The translations under genes were made by a program, and so were the position numbers. The notes beneath the pieces are model-generated. The model made no database searches. It had not been told where the DNA came from and saw nothing but the letters and a program-made list of their open reading frames with translations. A stretch of DNA of 64,000 nt from Mesorhizobium sp. YM1C-6-2. GTDB taxonomy: Bacteria > Pseudomonadota > Alphaproteobacteria > Rhizobiales > Rhizobiaceae. This document shows, piece by piece, positions 54,111 through 63,584 of the stretch (within the stretch, counting starts at the first letter, position 1; each line of letters opens with the position of its first letter). Location: positions 547,850 to 611,849 of the forward strand of contig NZ_RCIZ01000003.1 in NCBI RefSeq assembly GCF_003666685.1. Reading direction: 5' to 3'.

Positions 54111-54324
54111 TAGTCAGCCGGCCATCTTCCTTGGCCGAGATATCGGCCAGTGCAGCGCTAATTTCTTCAGTAGTCGATAGGCCCCGATCGAACAATCGCA
54201 GGATTGACAAAGCGATCCGGTCGCGATCCTCCTGATCGGTGATGCCGCGGCCGGCGCAATACCGCTCAAGAACTTGCGAGAGCAGACCGAGTTGCTTTGA
54301 GTTGGCGATACCCTTGGGTCGCAT
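54046..54324 (-). CDS. Small helical paralogue family, member 6
   Basis: The 92 aa product starts MRPKGIANSKQLGLLSQVLE and carries the core RYCAGRGITDQEDRDRIALS, ILRLFDRGLSTTEEISAALA plus a 30-residue tail. GAAGGGG lies 6 bases before the ATG. The N-terminal basic QL.L.. start is shared with members 5 and 8. It overlaps a convergent small gene. Confidence 0.68.
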   Translation of the reverse strand: MRPKGIANSKQLGLLSQVLERYCAGRGITDQEDRDRIALSILRLFDRGLSTTEEISAALADISAKEDGRLTITSTAEDALREQAKTNPSPAL

Positions 54325-54440
54325 AGCTTTCCCCTTCTGGTTAGGCGAAAGCGTGTTCGACTCTTCCAAGCGCCCGTTTGCCGTTGAAGATCAGGCGACT
54401 AAAATAGTCTACACGACCTGTCGCGAGGTGGCGATAACAA

Positions 54441-54644
54441 ATGACAAGGTACAGCCGTCTTATTCGGTTCTTCGCACGTGCCGCGATGCAGGTCCTCGCC
54501 GGCCTGACGCTTCTTCTGCTCCTGATTACCAGCCAGTGCGTCTGGCGAACTCGTCAATTCACCGACCACGCGTATCGGATGTCCGGGCACGTAGTGCTGA
54601 CTAAACTTTCAGCCGACCGCGCCTCAGCAACGCCCGCCGGGTGA
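54441..54644 (+). CDS. Small membrane protein, hypothetical
   Basis: The 67 aa product starts MTRYSRLIRFFARAAMQVLA with a strong membrane helix (GLTLLLLLITSQCVW) and a polar C-terminal half (DHAYRMSGHVVLTKLSADRA). The basic N-terminus should remain in the cytoplasm. It lies about 120 bases from family member 6 on the opposite strand. No family is known. Confidence 0.45.
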   Translation: MTRYSRLIRFFARAAMQVLAGLTLLLLLITSQCVWRTRQFTDHAYRMSGHVVLTKLSADRASATPAG

Positions 54645-54725
54645 AAAAGCCCGCCCTACTCGATTTCCTCCTGGGAACCTTGCCGTCGAAAATCAATTTT
54701 AGATCGGCGAAGATGGAGGATATTT

Positions 54726-54908
54726 ATGAGCCACGGGACGAACAAGACGCCTCCACCATTGGTGGAAGCGAAGCTCAGTCGTGATCGCACCGAAGCAGCT
54801 ATCTATTTTCCAGAGCCTGAGTATCTGATGACGGTGGATATGGCGGAAGTCGACAGGCTCGTTGCCACGCTGGTGAACATTCGTGGAAAGATGAAGCCGC
54901 ACTCCTGA
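54726..54908 (+). CDS. Small soluble protein, hypothetical
   Basis: The 60 aa product starts MSHGTNKTPPPLVEAKLSRD and contains AAIYFPEPEYLMTVDMAEVD, RLVATLVNIRGKMKPHS. The ATG has GATGGAGGATATTT upstream and a terminator follows the stop, which supports a real single-gene unit. No family is recognised. Confidence 0.6.
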   Translation: MSHGTNKTPPPLVEAKLSRDRTEAAIYFPEPEYLMTVDMAEVDRLVATLVNIRGKMKPHS

Positions 54909-54926
54909 AGGGATTTGGCTCTACAG

Positions 54927-54960
54927 AAAACCCGCCGCGAGGAACGCGACGGGTTTGGTT
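54927..54960 (+). terminator. Terminator
   Basis: AAACCCG and CGGGTTT arms with an inner CGC/GCG pair, followed by GGTTGCC. It lies about 20 bases past the preceding stop. Confidence 0.55.
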
Positions 54961-55044
54961 GCCTGGGTGCCGCCCGATGCGACCGTAAAGACGGCAAATG
55001 GCTTTCGGCAAACGATCGATCTAGCAAATGGTTCCGACCCCTTT

Positions 55045-55257
55045 TCAGCGATGCGGTCGCCTCGAGACCACCTTTAGCAGATCCGCTTCATCGGTCGCGC
55101 CGCTACTGAATGCCCGGATAACCTCCGCTGCGAGTTCGTCACGTTGGACTTTGTCTTTCAGGGCTATGCGACGCTCCTCGCATACCGTGTCGAAGACCCG
55201 CCGCATGATCTCAAGATCAGCAGGACCGACCCTTCCCTGATATTTGGAAAGTGGCAT
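55045..55257 (-). CDS. Small helical paralogue family, member 7
   Basis: The 70 aa product starts MPLSKYQGRVGPADLEIMRR and carries the core VFDTVCEERRIALKDKVQRD, ELAAEVIRAFSSGATDEADL. The RDELA...I..F..G.tDE.dL pattern is clearest here and in member 5. GAGGGGG precedes the ATG; the frame upstream to 55272 is not needed. Confidence 0.7.
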   Translation of the reverse strand: MPLSKYQGRVGPADLEIMRRVFDTVCEERRIALKDKVQRDELAAEVIRAFSSGATDEADLLKVVSRRPHR

Positions 55258-55550
55258 GCCCGGCCCCCTCACGTAAACCGTTCGATGCCCCGTTCATAAT
55301 CATTACACGACGCGATCGTGATGCAAAGTTTCTAAAGGTGCGCGATCACGTAATACCCGCTGCCCCGACGCCGTGCCCAAATGTCTCCCGGGCCGCAGCC
55401 ACCCTCGGCCCGCACAGACCGGCGCCAGCACCCCAAGCCCCCAGCTTAATGGCGCCGGTCTATTCTTTTGACAGACAAACCGCTCCCGCCCTTGTTCGTG
55501 CCGTCTGCGTCTCCTCGACGAATAGACCTACTTCACGAAGAAGTTTGCAA

Positions 55551-55844
55551 TCAGCCATCCAGCGACCCCGATGCGCTAGTAGCGGCCTGGTCGGGAATGT
55601 ACCGGGCGTCGCCCGATGGAATTTTTGCCCCAAACGTCAGCGTGAACAGAAGTCGGTGATCGCTATCTGTGACGTGCATGTTCCATAGGCTCAAGTGATC
55701 CCAAAACGATTCCTGAGCCTCATCTATCATCTCGCCGGCGGCACGCACGGCCTCTCTTCTTGCGGCCTGAAGGTCGGGCAAGTCAGCTCCTGTCTCGTCT
55801 GGAATGAACTCACCATTATCGACGTGGAAGAAATAGCGGGGCAT
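55551..55844 (-). CDS. DUF6894 family protein
   Basis: The 97 aa product starts MPRYFFHVDNGEFIPDETGA and contains DLPDLQAARREAVRAAGEMI, the DUF6894 signature (MPRYFF.v.dG....De.G.elpdl.aAr.eA). It is a small cytosolic rhizobial protein of unknown role. It may use the ATG at 55844 directly. Confidence 0.8.
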   Translation of the reverse strand: MPRYFFHVDNGEFIPDETGADLPDLQAARREAVRAAGEMIDEAQESFWDHLSLWNMHVTDSDHRLLFTLTFGAKIPSGDARYIPDQAATSASGSLDG

Positions 55845-56175
55845 GTGTCGGCATCCTTAAACTCGCCATCAACGGCAATAATCTGATTTTGTTTCCTTAG
55901 TTCTGTTTTCATATTCGATGACGTTGGGATGAAAGCCGGCCGCAATTTATAGGCTTCGCTTGGATTGCCTCGTGGCCCGCGCCAATCACTAGCAGCAGCG
56001 CGGTCGCGTCGGCGCGCCGTCGGCATAGGCCCAGGATAATCGGGAGCTAACCAGCGGGCGAAATGCGCTGCGCATAGAAGCGACAGCGCGATCACGTTTC
56101 CCATCTGTCTCGCTTTCTTCGGAACGCAACGGCTGTTCGGCGATTAGCCACGATCCCACACGAAAGGAGACTCCC
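55845..56175. other. Intergenic stretch
   Basis: The only notable frame is minus 55727-56104, whose first residues (MGNVIALSLLCAAHFARWLA) look like a signal peptide, but it then overlaps the DUF6894 gene. I see no firm gene, only the promoter area of the PRC-barrel gene. Confidence 0.35.
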
Positions 56176-56460
56176 ATGGACCATTCGAACCACGTGCGCC
56201 TGAGCCAAGCCGAGCTAACCCCCGATGTCCTCGAAGACGCCACGATCTACGGACCCGGCGACGAAAAGATCGGCTCGGTTGATCACGCCCACGGCACCCA
56301 GGTCGTTATCGATGTCGGCGGATTCCTCGGCATTGGCGCCAAGCCGGTTGCCGTTCCCATGAGCGAGTTGGAGTTCATGCGCGACGAGGACGGTGACGTT
56401 CACGCCGTGACGAGCTGGACTAAGGACCAGCTCAAGGAAATGCCGGAGCACACGGATTGA
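56176..56460 (+). CDS. PRC-barrel domain protein
   Basis: The 94 aa protein contains a complete PRC-barrel: DVLEDATIYGPGDEKIGSVD, QVVIDVGGFLGIGAKPVAVP and the closing MSELEFMRDEDGDVHAVTSW. PRC-barrel proteins take part in RNA processing, photosynthetic reaction centres or stress responses; the stand-alone form is common in rhizobia. AAAGGAGACTCCC precedes the ATG. It is probably cytosolic. Confidence 0.85.
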   Translation: MDHSNHVRLSQAELTPDVLEDATIYGPGDEKIGSVDHAHGTQVVIDVGGFLGIGAKPVAVPMSELEFMRDEDGDVHAVTSWTKDQLKEMPEHTD

Positions 56461-56519
56461 ACAGAATGGCGGCTTCATGACGAAAGTGGAGCCGCCGTTC
56501 AGCACTCTGTGGTATCGAA

Positions 56520-56801
56520 ATGAACTACATTTCCGTGATGGCAGTCACCGAAGAACGAGCCCGAGAGAAGGCGGTCGCGAGGACTGGCTATTCTCGTGAG
56601 AGCATCGGACCGGTTGTGACGGTCATTGACGAAGGCGATAACCTCCGCCAGCGGCCTTACATATTCGAGACATCCAACGACGTAACCGAGCATCCGCGGT
56701 ATACAAAAGCCAAGCTGTCTAGCGCACTCCACTTCGTCGAACCAACGGTTGAAGATGGCCCGGTTTTGATGTTCGGTCCGGAAATCACGGTCGGGGGCTG
56801 A
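56520..56801 (+). CDS. Hypothetical protein, 93 aa
   Basis: The product starts MNYISVMAVTEERAREKAVA and continues RTGYSRESIGPVVTVIDEGD, EPTVEDGPVLMFGPEITVGG. It is soluble with mixed helix and strand. It follows the PRC-barrel gene by 60 bases on the same strand and may be co-transcribed. No family is recognised. Confidence 0.5.
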   Translation: MNYISVMAVTEERAREKAVARTGYSRESIGPVVTVIDEGDNLRQRPYIFETSNDVTEHPRYTKAKLSSALHFVEPTVEDGPVLMFGPEITVGG

Positions 56802-57257
56802 AACTCCTTTAACACCCCGAACCATTTCGAGCATGACGCGTTCAGTCCCTGCTGCGGGGCGTGTCAACCGGGCGCGACGGTACGGTGAACAGGAAGTCTT
56901 TTTCCCGGTTTCTCTTCCTGGCCAACGAAACGGCAGACGAGCACCTCGTCCCGTCCGACCTGCAGCGCCTTATGAGCGGAGCCTGTTTCAGCTGGAATTG
57001 AGAGGGGCCAACGCGAGAAGCCGAGCTGAAGCACCGCGCAGGTGTCGACCATGGGTAATGCTGCTGGATAAGTAGCTGGTGTTGAAACACGACTCTCGGG
57101 TGCGGTCGAAGAAGCCGAAGAGCCAACAATGACGGCGAGCTCATAGGCTCGACGGCGCTTCGCGAGGAGCCCGGCTGAGCCGCCTTCTTCCGTTTAATTT
57201 TCACTTCGTTTGTCACACTCAAAGTGCTGCAGATCGTAGGCCATCCAGTGGCTTGCC
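56802..57257. other. Stretch without a supportable gene
   Basis: Frames on both strands (56833-57075 plus, 56842-57222 minus) lack start sites or natural composition. The sequence just before 57258 begins the duplicated module. Confidence 0.4.
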
Positions 57258-57467
57258 CTAATGGCGCGTTTGACGGCGCCGGATCATCTCTGCCAGCAAA
57301 GCTTCTTCGTCGCGTATGCCGTTGTCAAAGAGGACTAAAATCTCGAAGGCAAGTTTGTCGCGCTCAGTCTCGTCCTCGCGCACTGCGAAGCGCGCAAAAT
57401 ATGCCTCCATGACCCTAGCCATCAGCGCCAATTGCTGCCTGTTTGCTACGCGCCGCCGCATATTCAT
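57258..57467 (-). CDS. Small helical paralogue family, member 8 (duplicate of member 5)
   Basis: The 69 aa product starts MNMRRRVANRQQLALMARVM and carries EAYFARFAVREDETERDKLA, FEILVLFDNGIRDEEALLAE. It is the close copy of the 45712 gene. It remains intact although its module partners, a membrane peptide and DUF982, are broken, which suggests selection to keep it or recent duplication. Confidence 0.72.
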   Translation of the reverse strand: MNMRRRVANRQQLALMARVMEAYFARFAVREDETERDKLAFEILVLFDNGIRDEEALLAEMIRRRQTRH

Positions 57468-57479
57468 TCACTCGGAGGT

Positions 57480-57757
57480 GGTGCGACGTAAAGGCTAGGC
57501 GGCTACTGCATGGCAAGCGCTACTACCACCAGCACCGTACCGATACCGCAGAAACGCCCACTAAAAACGAAGCCTGTTATCCTGCACTTACCACCCGTCA
57601 AATGCCCCGACGACATGATATCACACTGAAAAAATCGCGCTATGCAATCTGTGCCAAGCGCGACGTAATCACGGCACGAGGAAGCCGCCGATCAGCCAGC
57701 CCGCCATGGCGATGTCAAGGACGACGCCTACGAAGCCTCTCCATTGAAGCAATCTAG
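57480..57757. pseudogene. Decayed membrane peptide and DUF982 remnants of a duplicated module
   Basis: On the minus strand 57480-57590 reads VQDNRLRF, a stop, then frameshifted VLVVVALAMQ, matching the 45949 peptide. On the plus strand 57610-57757 shares DNA with the DUF982 gene around CGCTATGC and TGCCAAGCGC but is broken by stops and deletions. Confidence 0.65.
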
Positions 57758-58389
57758 ACGCATACTCAATCATGCCGGCCGGTCCGCGGGTTTGGAAAGT
57801 AAGTTACAGTAGGAGCGCCCTTGAGGTGTGTGCCCAATATTGCCAACCGCGTTTGCTGAAATCACCATTTCCGCGGTGGTCTGCCGACTACCAGAGCCGG
57901 TGCGGTGCAGAGAACCCGAACCTCTTCGCGCTGGCTCGAGGGATTCATTCGCCGTTGACGACCCCTCACTACCGCGCTCGTAATACGAGTGATGACCTGC
58001 ACGCTGGCTGCCGCAAAGTGCCTCAACCACGTGTGGTGGCGAGGGAGCCCGTCGTGCTTTAAGAAACGAAGGCACGGCGGGCTTTCTTGAGCCGGCCCGG
58101 CTGCAGAGCCCCAATCTCTCCCGCTCACGCCGGCTCGCCCATCACACTCCTATCATCCGTACCGCCCTCCCGTAGAAAACGCACCTGGAGCATCGCCGGG
58201 GAAGCGTGCGGCTCGCTCACTTAAACGAGCGGTTCCGGACCGCGTCTGATTAGAGACCTCCCGTAGGACGGCGCGCCGGGTCTAGTGCAGTGTGAGCGAT
58301 CTTACCAAGATCGGCGCTCAGACCAGGAACATATGCCGCTGCAGCCGCATTAAGACGGATGCGCGACATCTCTATATAGGAAATCCAAA
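57758..58389. other. Upstream region of katE, no gene seen
   Basis: The open frames at 57770-58128 on both strands look non-coding. The catalase promoter must be here, but no clear consensus stands out. Confidence 0.4.
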
Positions 58390-60501
58390 ATGGCCAAGAG
58401 CCCCAGACAGTCGGTGGGTACACCCGCTACTATTCATGACCAAAAACTTAAACGGGGTGAGGGAGGTGAGCTGCACCAGATTGCCGAAGGCGACAGCAAT
58501 GTCCTGACGACAGCTCAAGGCGGACCGGTAACCGATGACCAGAACACGCTTAAGGTTGGTCAACGGGGCCCAACGCTGATCGAGGACTTCCAATTCCGCG
58601 AGAAGATTTTTCATTTTGATCACGAGCGGATCCCCGAGCGGGTCGTGCACGCGCGCGGCTATGGCGCACACGGCTTTTTCGAGACCTATGAGTCTTTGGC
58701 GGCCTACACGCGCGCCGATATTTTTCAGCGTGCCGGCGAGAAGACTCCGGTGTTTGTCCGCTTCTCGACGGTTGCCGGTTCCAAAGGCTCCTTCGACCTC
58801 GCACGCGACGTTCGCGGCTTCGCCGTTAAGTTCTATACGAAGGAAGGCAATTGGGATCTTGTCGGCAACAACATCCCAGTCTTCTTCATCCAGGACGCAA
58901 TCAAGTTTCCGGACATCATTCATTCGGTGAAGCCCGAGCCGGATCGGGCCTTCCCGCAGGCGCAGTCCGCGCACGACAATTTCTGGGACTTCATCAGCCT
59001 GACGCCGGAATCGATGCACATGATTATGTGGGTCATGTCGGACCGCGCCATTCCGCGCTCCTTCCGCTTCATGCAGGGTTTCGGCGTCCACACCTTCCGG
59101 CTGGTGAATGCCACGAACGAGTCCACCTTCGTCAAATTCATCTGGAAGCCGAAGCTTGGCATGCAATCGGTCGTCTGGAACGAGGCGGTCAAGATCAACG
59201 GCGCCGATCCGGACTTCCATCGACGCGATCTGTGGAACGCCATCCAGTCTGGGGATTTTCCCGAGTGGGAGCTGAACCTCCAGCTCTTCGACCAGGATTT
59301 CGCCGACAGCTTCGACTTCGACGTGCTCGATCCGACCAAGATCATTCCGGAAGAGATCCTGGCACCCGTACCAGTCGGACGTCTGGTGCTCGATCGCATG
59401 CCAGACAATTTCTTTGCTGAAACGGAGCAGGTCGCGTTCATGACGCAGAACGTGCCGCCCGGCATCGACTTCTCCAATGATCCGCTGCTGCAAGGGCGCA
59501 ACTTCTCCTACCTCGACACGCAATTGAAGCGTCTTGGCAGTCCGAACTTCACCCACATTCCGATTAATGCGCCAAAGTGTCCCTTCGCACATTTCCAGCA
59601 GGACGGGCACATGGCGATGCGCAATCCCGCTGGCCGCGTGAACTATCAGCCGAACTCGTGGGGCGAAGGCCCGCGAGAAAGCCCGCAAAAGGGATTTCCG
59701 ACATTTCCCAATCCCGAAGAGGGCCAGAAGGTTCGGCTTCGACCCGAGAGCTTTGCGGACCATTACAGCCAAGCGCGGCAGTTCTTCATCAGCCAGACCG
59801 CGACCGAACAGCGCCATATCGTCATGGCGCTGACCTTTGAACTCAGCAAATGCGAGAACCCCGTGATACGCGAGCGGATGGTCTCACATCTTCTCAACAT
59901 CGATGAGACGCTTGGAGCAGCGGTAGCGGACAAGCTGGGTATCAAGAAGCTGCCGAAGCCCGCCGATGCCGCCGTTCCGCCTCGCGACGATCTCCCCGCC
60001 TCTCCGGCGCTCAGCATCATCGAGAATGGACCCGAAAGCTTCGCCGGCCGCAGGGTAGGCGTCCTAGTCTGCCCGGGCACCGACGCCGCCCTCCTGCAGA
60101 AGTTACAGGCGGCGATCGAAGAGGAAGGCGCCGTGATGGAGGTGATCGCCCCCAAGGTCGGCGGCGTCGAAGCCGCGGACGGAAGCTGGATCGGGGCAAA
60201 ACACATGATCGACGGAGGCCCCTCAGTTCTGTTCGACGCGGTAGCGCTCGTCCTTTCCGAAGAAGGGGCTGGGCGCCTAGCAGGTGAGGCAGCCGCTCGC
60301 GATTTCGTGGCGGATGCGTTCGCCCATTGCAAGTTTATCGCATTTACCCCTGGCGCCCTTGCGCTGCTGCAGAAGGCAAGCGTCGATCCGGAGGCGGACG
60401 AAGGCATGATCAGTCTCGACAGTCCCAAGTCGATTGCCGGGTTTATCGAGTCTTGCCGTAAGCTTCGTCTCTGGGGCCGGGAATTGGCTGTCAAGTTGTA
60501 G
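58390..60501 (+). CDS. katE: Catalase, large-subunit clade 2 (HPII/KatE type)
   Basis: The 703 aa enzyme breaks down hydrogen peroxide. The heme pocket is complete: catalytic His87 in [22 protein letters not shown] (Asn region) and the heme-ligand Tyr374 in [14 protein letters not shown]. Residues about 560-703 form the C-terminal flavodoxin/DJ-1-like domain ([35 protein letters not shown]) that defines the large-subunit clade. It is cytosolic and usually expressed in stationary phase. It is followed 4 bases later by an isochorismatase-fold gene, an operon-like spacing. Confidence 0.96.
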   Translation: MAKSPRQSVGTPATIHDQKLKRGEGGELHQIAEGDSNVLTTAQGGPVTDDQNTLKVGQRGPTLIEDFQFREKIFHFDHERIPERVVHARGYGAHGFFETYESLAAYTRADIFQRAGEKTPVFVRFSTVAGSKGSFDLARDVRGFAVKFYTKEGNWDLVGNNIPVFFIQDAIKFPDIIHSVKPEPDRAFPQAQSAHDNFWDFISLTPESMHMIMWVMSDRAIPRSFRFMQGFGVHTFRLVNATNESTFVKFIWKPKLGMQSVVWNEAVKINGADPDFHRRDLWNAIQSGDFPEWELNLQLFDQDFADSFDFDVLDPTKIIPEEILAPVPVGRLVLDRMPDNFFAETEQVAFMTQNVPPGIDFSNDPLLQGRNFSYLDTQLKRLGSPNFTHIPINAPKCPFAHFQQDGHMAMRNPAGRVNYQPNSWGEGPRESPQKGFPTFPNPEEGQKVRLRPESFADHYSQARQFFISQTATEQRHIVMALTFELSKCENPVIRERMVSHLLNIDETLGAAVADKLGIKKLPKPADAAVPPRDDLPASPALSIIENGPESFAGRRVGVLVCPGTDAALLQKLQAAIEEEGAVMEVIAPKVGGVEAADGSWIGAKHMIDGGPSVLFDAVALVLSEEGAGRLAGEAAARDFVADAFAHCKFIAFTPGALALLQKASVDPEADEGMISLDSPKSIAGFIESCRKLRLWGRELAVKL

Positions 60502-60504
60502 CTA

Positions 60505-61113
60505 ATGGCTGCTCAAGGTCTGGTTCATGGCCCTGTGGGGGAGAGCTGCCTCCATCTCTGCGTCGACATGCAGCGCTTGTTCGCGCCGGGCGGTCCTTGG
60601 CCTGTGCCGTGGGCGGAGAGGGTCCTCCCGGCTATCGAGGAACTGGTCGCAAGTCATCCACGACAGACGCTGTTCACGCGCTTCGTTCCCGCAGCTCGGC
60701 CTGGTGAAGCTCCGGGAGCGTGGGCGCGATACTATCGGCGATGGGCCAGTGTCACCCTTTCGAACATCGATCCGAACCTCGTTGAGCTGATGCCTTCGCT
60801 TGCGCGTTTCGTCCCGCCGGCGAAGTTGGTCGACAAGCGCGTCTATTCGCCTTGGACTGAAGGGCAACTCGACGCCCTGCTTGCTGGTTCGGACATCGAT
60901 ACACTGCTCATCACCGGCGGCGAGACCGATGTTTGCGTGCTCGCGACGGTGCTTGGGGCCATCGACCGCGGCTTTCGCGTCGTGCTTGTCACGGATGCCG
61001 TCTGCAGTTCCGCCGACCAAACGCATGATGCACTCATGGAACTCTACCGTTCGCGATTTAGTGAGCAGGTCGAAGCTGTCTCTTCAGCCGAGGTTCTTGC
61101 AAGCTGGTATTGA
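60505..61113 (+). CDS. Isochorismatase-family cysteine hydrolase
   Basis: The 202 aa protein has the catalytic triad of the family: Asp21 in CVDMQRLF, Lys111 in LVDKRVYSPW and Cys144 in GGETDVCVLATVLGAIDRG. Relatives hydrolyse isochorismate, nicotinamide or other amides; the substrate cannot be read here. It begins 4 bases after katE and is probably co-translated, an arrangement I recall in several rhizobia but whose meaning is not known. Confidence 0.88.
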   Translation: MAAQGLVHGPVGESCLHLCVDMQRLFAPGGPWPVPWAERVLPAIEELVASHPRQTLFTRFVPAARPGEAPGAWARYYRRWASVTLSNIDPNLVELMPSLARFVPPAKLVDKRVYSPWTEGQLDALLAGSDIDTLLITGGETDVCVLATVLGAIDRGFRVVLVTDAVCSSADQTHDALMELYRSRFSEQVEAVSSAEVLASWY

Positions 61114-61159
61114 TGGCCGTGGGCCGGCCGACACGGTTAGCCAGCCAGCGTAGACACGT

Positions 61160-62074
61160 TCAGCCGCGGTTAGTTCGATACAAGTTTTCTTCGTCGTCCC
61201 GCTGCATACCACCCAATGCCGCCGCCGCGCTCGCAATGAATGCGCCGATGACAAGAGACATGGCCGCGACCAGAGCGAAGGTAGCGCCGGCCTTTCGCGC
61301 CGCATCTGCAGCTTCCTGCGCGGTGACTTTTGCCTGTTCTATTTGGGCAAGCACGGCATCCACACGCGCCGTTGCATCTGCCTCGGACAATCCTGTTCGG
61401 GCGGCTACCAGTTGGCCGAGATAGGCTTTGTCTTCAGCCGAGACCTCGCCGGCAGCCGCACTGGCAACGAGAATGCGCGAGGCCTGCGCGACCGCCGCCG
61501 CATCGCCCTGCTCGCCGGGCGCTGTCAGCCTGGCGGGGTCGGTTGGACGGAACAGCGCGTCAACGTAATAGGACGTGACGTCGGTAGCATTGCCGTTCCC
61601 GGCTGTTGCGCTCGCAGAAACGCCCATCGCTGCTCCGGAAGCGACGGTGGATGCTGCCTGAACGCCTGTGCCGATCGCGGACGAAAGGGCGGACCCGAGT
61701 ACAAAGACGACGAGTAGTGTCGCGAGAGCCCACGCCATGAAGCCGTGCGCTGTATCCCGGAAGAACGTTTCATCCGAGTGTACGCCTACCCATTTTGTGC
61801 GAAGCCGCCCGGTCAGGTAGCCGCCTAGGCCCGAAGATAACCATTGCACGATTACCAACCAGATTGCGGTGGAGACGGCGAAGGTCGTTATGGTTGCACT
61901 CTCGTTGGACCAAGGCGACACCATGGTGAGCCCGAGGCCAGAGCCCAGAAGCATCAGAATAAAGGTTAGTGTGGAGGCCGCGAAGGCGCCCGCAACGATT
62001 GGAGCCCAGTTGACGGCCGACGATGACGACTCCCCTGAACCTGAAACCTCGGTGGCAAGGACGGTTGATGCCAT
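61160..62074 (-). CDS. Multi-pass membrane protein, conserved alphaproteobacterial
   Basis: The 304 aa protein starts MASTVLATEVSGSGESSSSA and has about four membrane segments (NWAPIVAGAFAASTLTFILM, FAVSTAIWLVIVQWLSSGLG, GFMAWALATLLVVFVLGSAL, and ATFALVAAMSLVIGAFIASA near the C-terminus). It has a soluble Ala-rich region at about 150-250 (VAQASRILVASAAAGEVSAE). The function is unknown. A 25-aa membrane peptide gene lies 9 bases upstream, and GAGAAACTC precedes the ATG. Confidence 0.7.
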   Translation of the reverse strand: MASTVLATEVSGSGESSSSAVNWAPIVAGAFAASTLTFILMLLGSGLGLTMVSPWSNESATITTFAVSTAIWLVIVQWLSSGLGGYLTGRLRTKWVGVHSDETFFRDTAHGFMAWALATLLVVFVLGSALSSAIGTGVQAASTVASGAAMGVSASATAGNGNATDVTSYYVDALFRPTDPARLTAPGEQGDAAAVAQASRILVASAAAGEVSAEDKAYLGQLVAARTGLSEADATARVDAVLAQIEQAKVTAQEAADAARKAGATFALVAAMSLVIGAFIASAAAALGGMQRDDEENLYRTNRG

Positions 62075-62083
62075 GAGTTTCTC

Positions 62084-62161
62084 CTATCGCATGAAAAGCA
62101 TGAGGAGGATGATTATCGGAATGGGAATTCCGAGCAGCCAAAGCAAGATACCGCGACCCAT
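62084..62161 (-). CDS. 25-aa membrane micropeptide (MGRGILLWLLGIPI type)
   Basis: The product begins MGRGILLWLLGIPIPIIILL and ends with a short basic tail. It is a recognised small-protein pattern in rhizobia and consists almost wholly of one membrane helix with a PIP turn. AAAGGAGACAATC gives an excellent ribosome site. It leads the unit with the 304-aa membrane protein and may be its subunit. Confidence 0.8.
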   Translation of the reverse strand: MGRGILLWLLGIPIPIIILLMLFMR

Positions 62162-62223
62162 GATTGTCTCCTTTCTTCATATGTTGTGAAGAACCGCCCC
62201 GAGCAATCGGGGCGGCTTTGCGG

Positions 62224-62721
62224 TCAGGCTGCCTTGGCCATTTCGTTTGCAGAGCTATCGGCCAGACCGGTTAGCGCCTCGTCGGTCGCGGACTCTTCCT
62301 TAAGTGTCTCGTCGAGCAGCTTGACCGCGTCGTTCTTTCCGAGAACCTCCGCCCAGCGCTTAAGCGTACCGTAGCGCGTGATCTCATAGTGCTCGACGGC
62401 CTGGGCAGCCGATATAAGGCCGGCATCAAGCGCGGGCGTCCCCTCGAATTCCTCCATGATCTCCTCGCCCTCCTCGATGATGCCGTCGATAGCGGGACAG
62501 GTCTTGCCCTGGGCGCGTTTACCGACAATCTCGAAGACCTGCTGCAGGCGCTCGACGTGGCTTTCCGTTTCGTCCTTGTGCTTTTCGAAAGCCGCCTTCA
62601 GGTCGGCGGACGACGCGGCACGGGCCATTTTGGGGAGTGCCTTCAGAATTTTCCTCTCGGCGTAGTAGATGTCTTTGAGAGTATCGAGAAATAGGTCGTC
62701 CAAAGTCTTTTCTTTTGCCAT
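62224..62721 (-). CDS. DUF892 ferritin-like protein (YciE/YciF type)
   Basis: The 165 aa protein starts MAKEKTLDDLFLDTLKDIYY and contains AERKILKALPKMARAASSAD and KHKDETESHVERLQQVFEIV, the four-helix bundle of DUF892 with diiron-binding Glu and His residues (E..H spacing). Relatives respond to osmotic and envelope stress. The frame is open to 62967, but ATG 62721 has GAGGAACGCCCC upstream. It is downstream of the membrane micropeptide unit on the same strand. Confidence 0.85.
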   Translation of the reverse strand: MAKEKTLDDLFLDTLKDIYYAERKILKALPKMARAASSADLKAAFEKHKDETESHVERLQQVFEIVGKRAQGKTCPAIDGIIEEGEEIMEEFEGTPALDAGLISAAQAVEHYEITRYGTLKRWAEVLGKNDAVKLLDETLKEESATDEALTGLADSSANEMAKAA

Positions 62722-63062
62722 GGGGCGTTCCTCCGAAGCTTGGGGAAGCGTGCACATCCTGTGAAGCACGGAGCTACAAGCTCTGCCGTGTGGAAAGGTT
62801 CCGCGCTTCGAGTAAGACTTGGCACCTGCTATCGGCGGTAAGCAGCCAAGACCAAATAGACGGATCGACTGCTGCAACGGAACACCCAACGCACTCTTTG
62901 GCGCACCGATCATTTTGTTGCACCCATGCGATGCGAGGCCCATTTCAGGCTTATGCGCAATAGTCAAAAACCTGATGTAGCAGCGAAACTGACAAGGAGT
63001 GGAGGCTTCCTGCGACAGCTACACTTGGGTCGTCGGTCCGCACGAAGGGCATCTTTCTTGAA
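62722..63062. other. Intergenic stretch
   Basis: This is the divergent region between the DUF892 gene and the gene at 63063. I see no gene or clear signal in it. Confidence 0.4.
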
Positions 63063-63584
63063 GTGCGCGCGCATCTCCCCTCAGAGACGAAGAAGCTGCT
63101 CCATGTGGAGACTGGGATGCTCACTTTGCGCCTGCTGGAAGGCTCCGAGGAGGGTCTCCAAAGTGCCTGTGGAATTGCTTCCAATATGTTGGAAGGCATC
63201 GAAGACCTACCCGTCATACCAAGAGAGGTGGAGGATATTCTGTCGATCACTGCGACAGAAAGGCATCGCTGGCTCAAGGACGGTCGCCTGCAAAGCGCCG
63301 GCACGCGCACCGTGAAACTTCGGGGGCGAGCCAGGAAAATAACTTTTCACGTTTTCGACCCAAGGCATATCGAGGACGTGCTCGATCGTGATCTGGTAAC
63401 AGTTTGGCGCGAAGAAGATGCGGTCGCTGCAGCAGAGAACAGGCGCAGGGCCGCGGGGAGGGCAGCCCTAAAGCGCGCCATAAAAAGCGCTGCCGGCGCC
63501 GCGAGGAAGGATCCCCTCGATCAAGATTCGCGCCAAGACCTGCAGAACTGGGAAGAGTTTCTGAGCGACGGGCTTCTGCGCTAA
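63063..63584 (+). CDS. Conserved rhizobial hypothetical protein, start uncertain
   Basis: The 173 aa product contains MLTLRLLEGSEEGLQSACGI, EGIEDLPVIPREVEDILSIT, ATERHRWLKDGRLQSAGTRT and ITFHVFDPRHIEDVLDRDLV, then a basic helical tail ending WEEFLSDGLLR. The TERHRWL...GRL segment resembles an HTH-type contact helix, and VFDPRHIEDVL a domain seen in other rhizobial proteins. GTG 63063 and an internal ATG at 63117 are both possible starts. Confidence 0.6.
   Translation: MRAHLPSETKKLLHVETGMLTLRLLEGSEEGLQSACGIASNMLEGIEDLPVIPREVEDILSITATERHRWLKDGRLQSAGTRTVKLRGRARKITFHVFDPRHIEDVLDRDLVTVWREEDAVAAAENRRRAAGRAALKRAIKSAAGAARKDPLDQDSRQDLQNWEEFLSDGLLR

Noticed and set aside
55727..56104. Minus-strand 125 aa frame with signal-like N-terminus
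   Set aside because: It overlaps the better-supported DUF6894 gene over most of its C-terminal half and has no conserved pattern.
56842..57222. Minus-strand 126 aa frame
   Set aside because: Ser/Arg-rich unnatural composition and no start signal.
58372..59817. Minus-strand 481 aa open frame opposite katE
   Set aside because: Shadow frame; the catalase catalytic residues are all on the plus strand.
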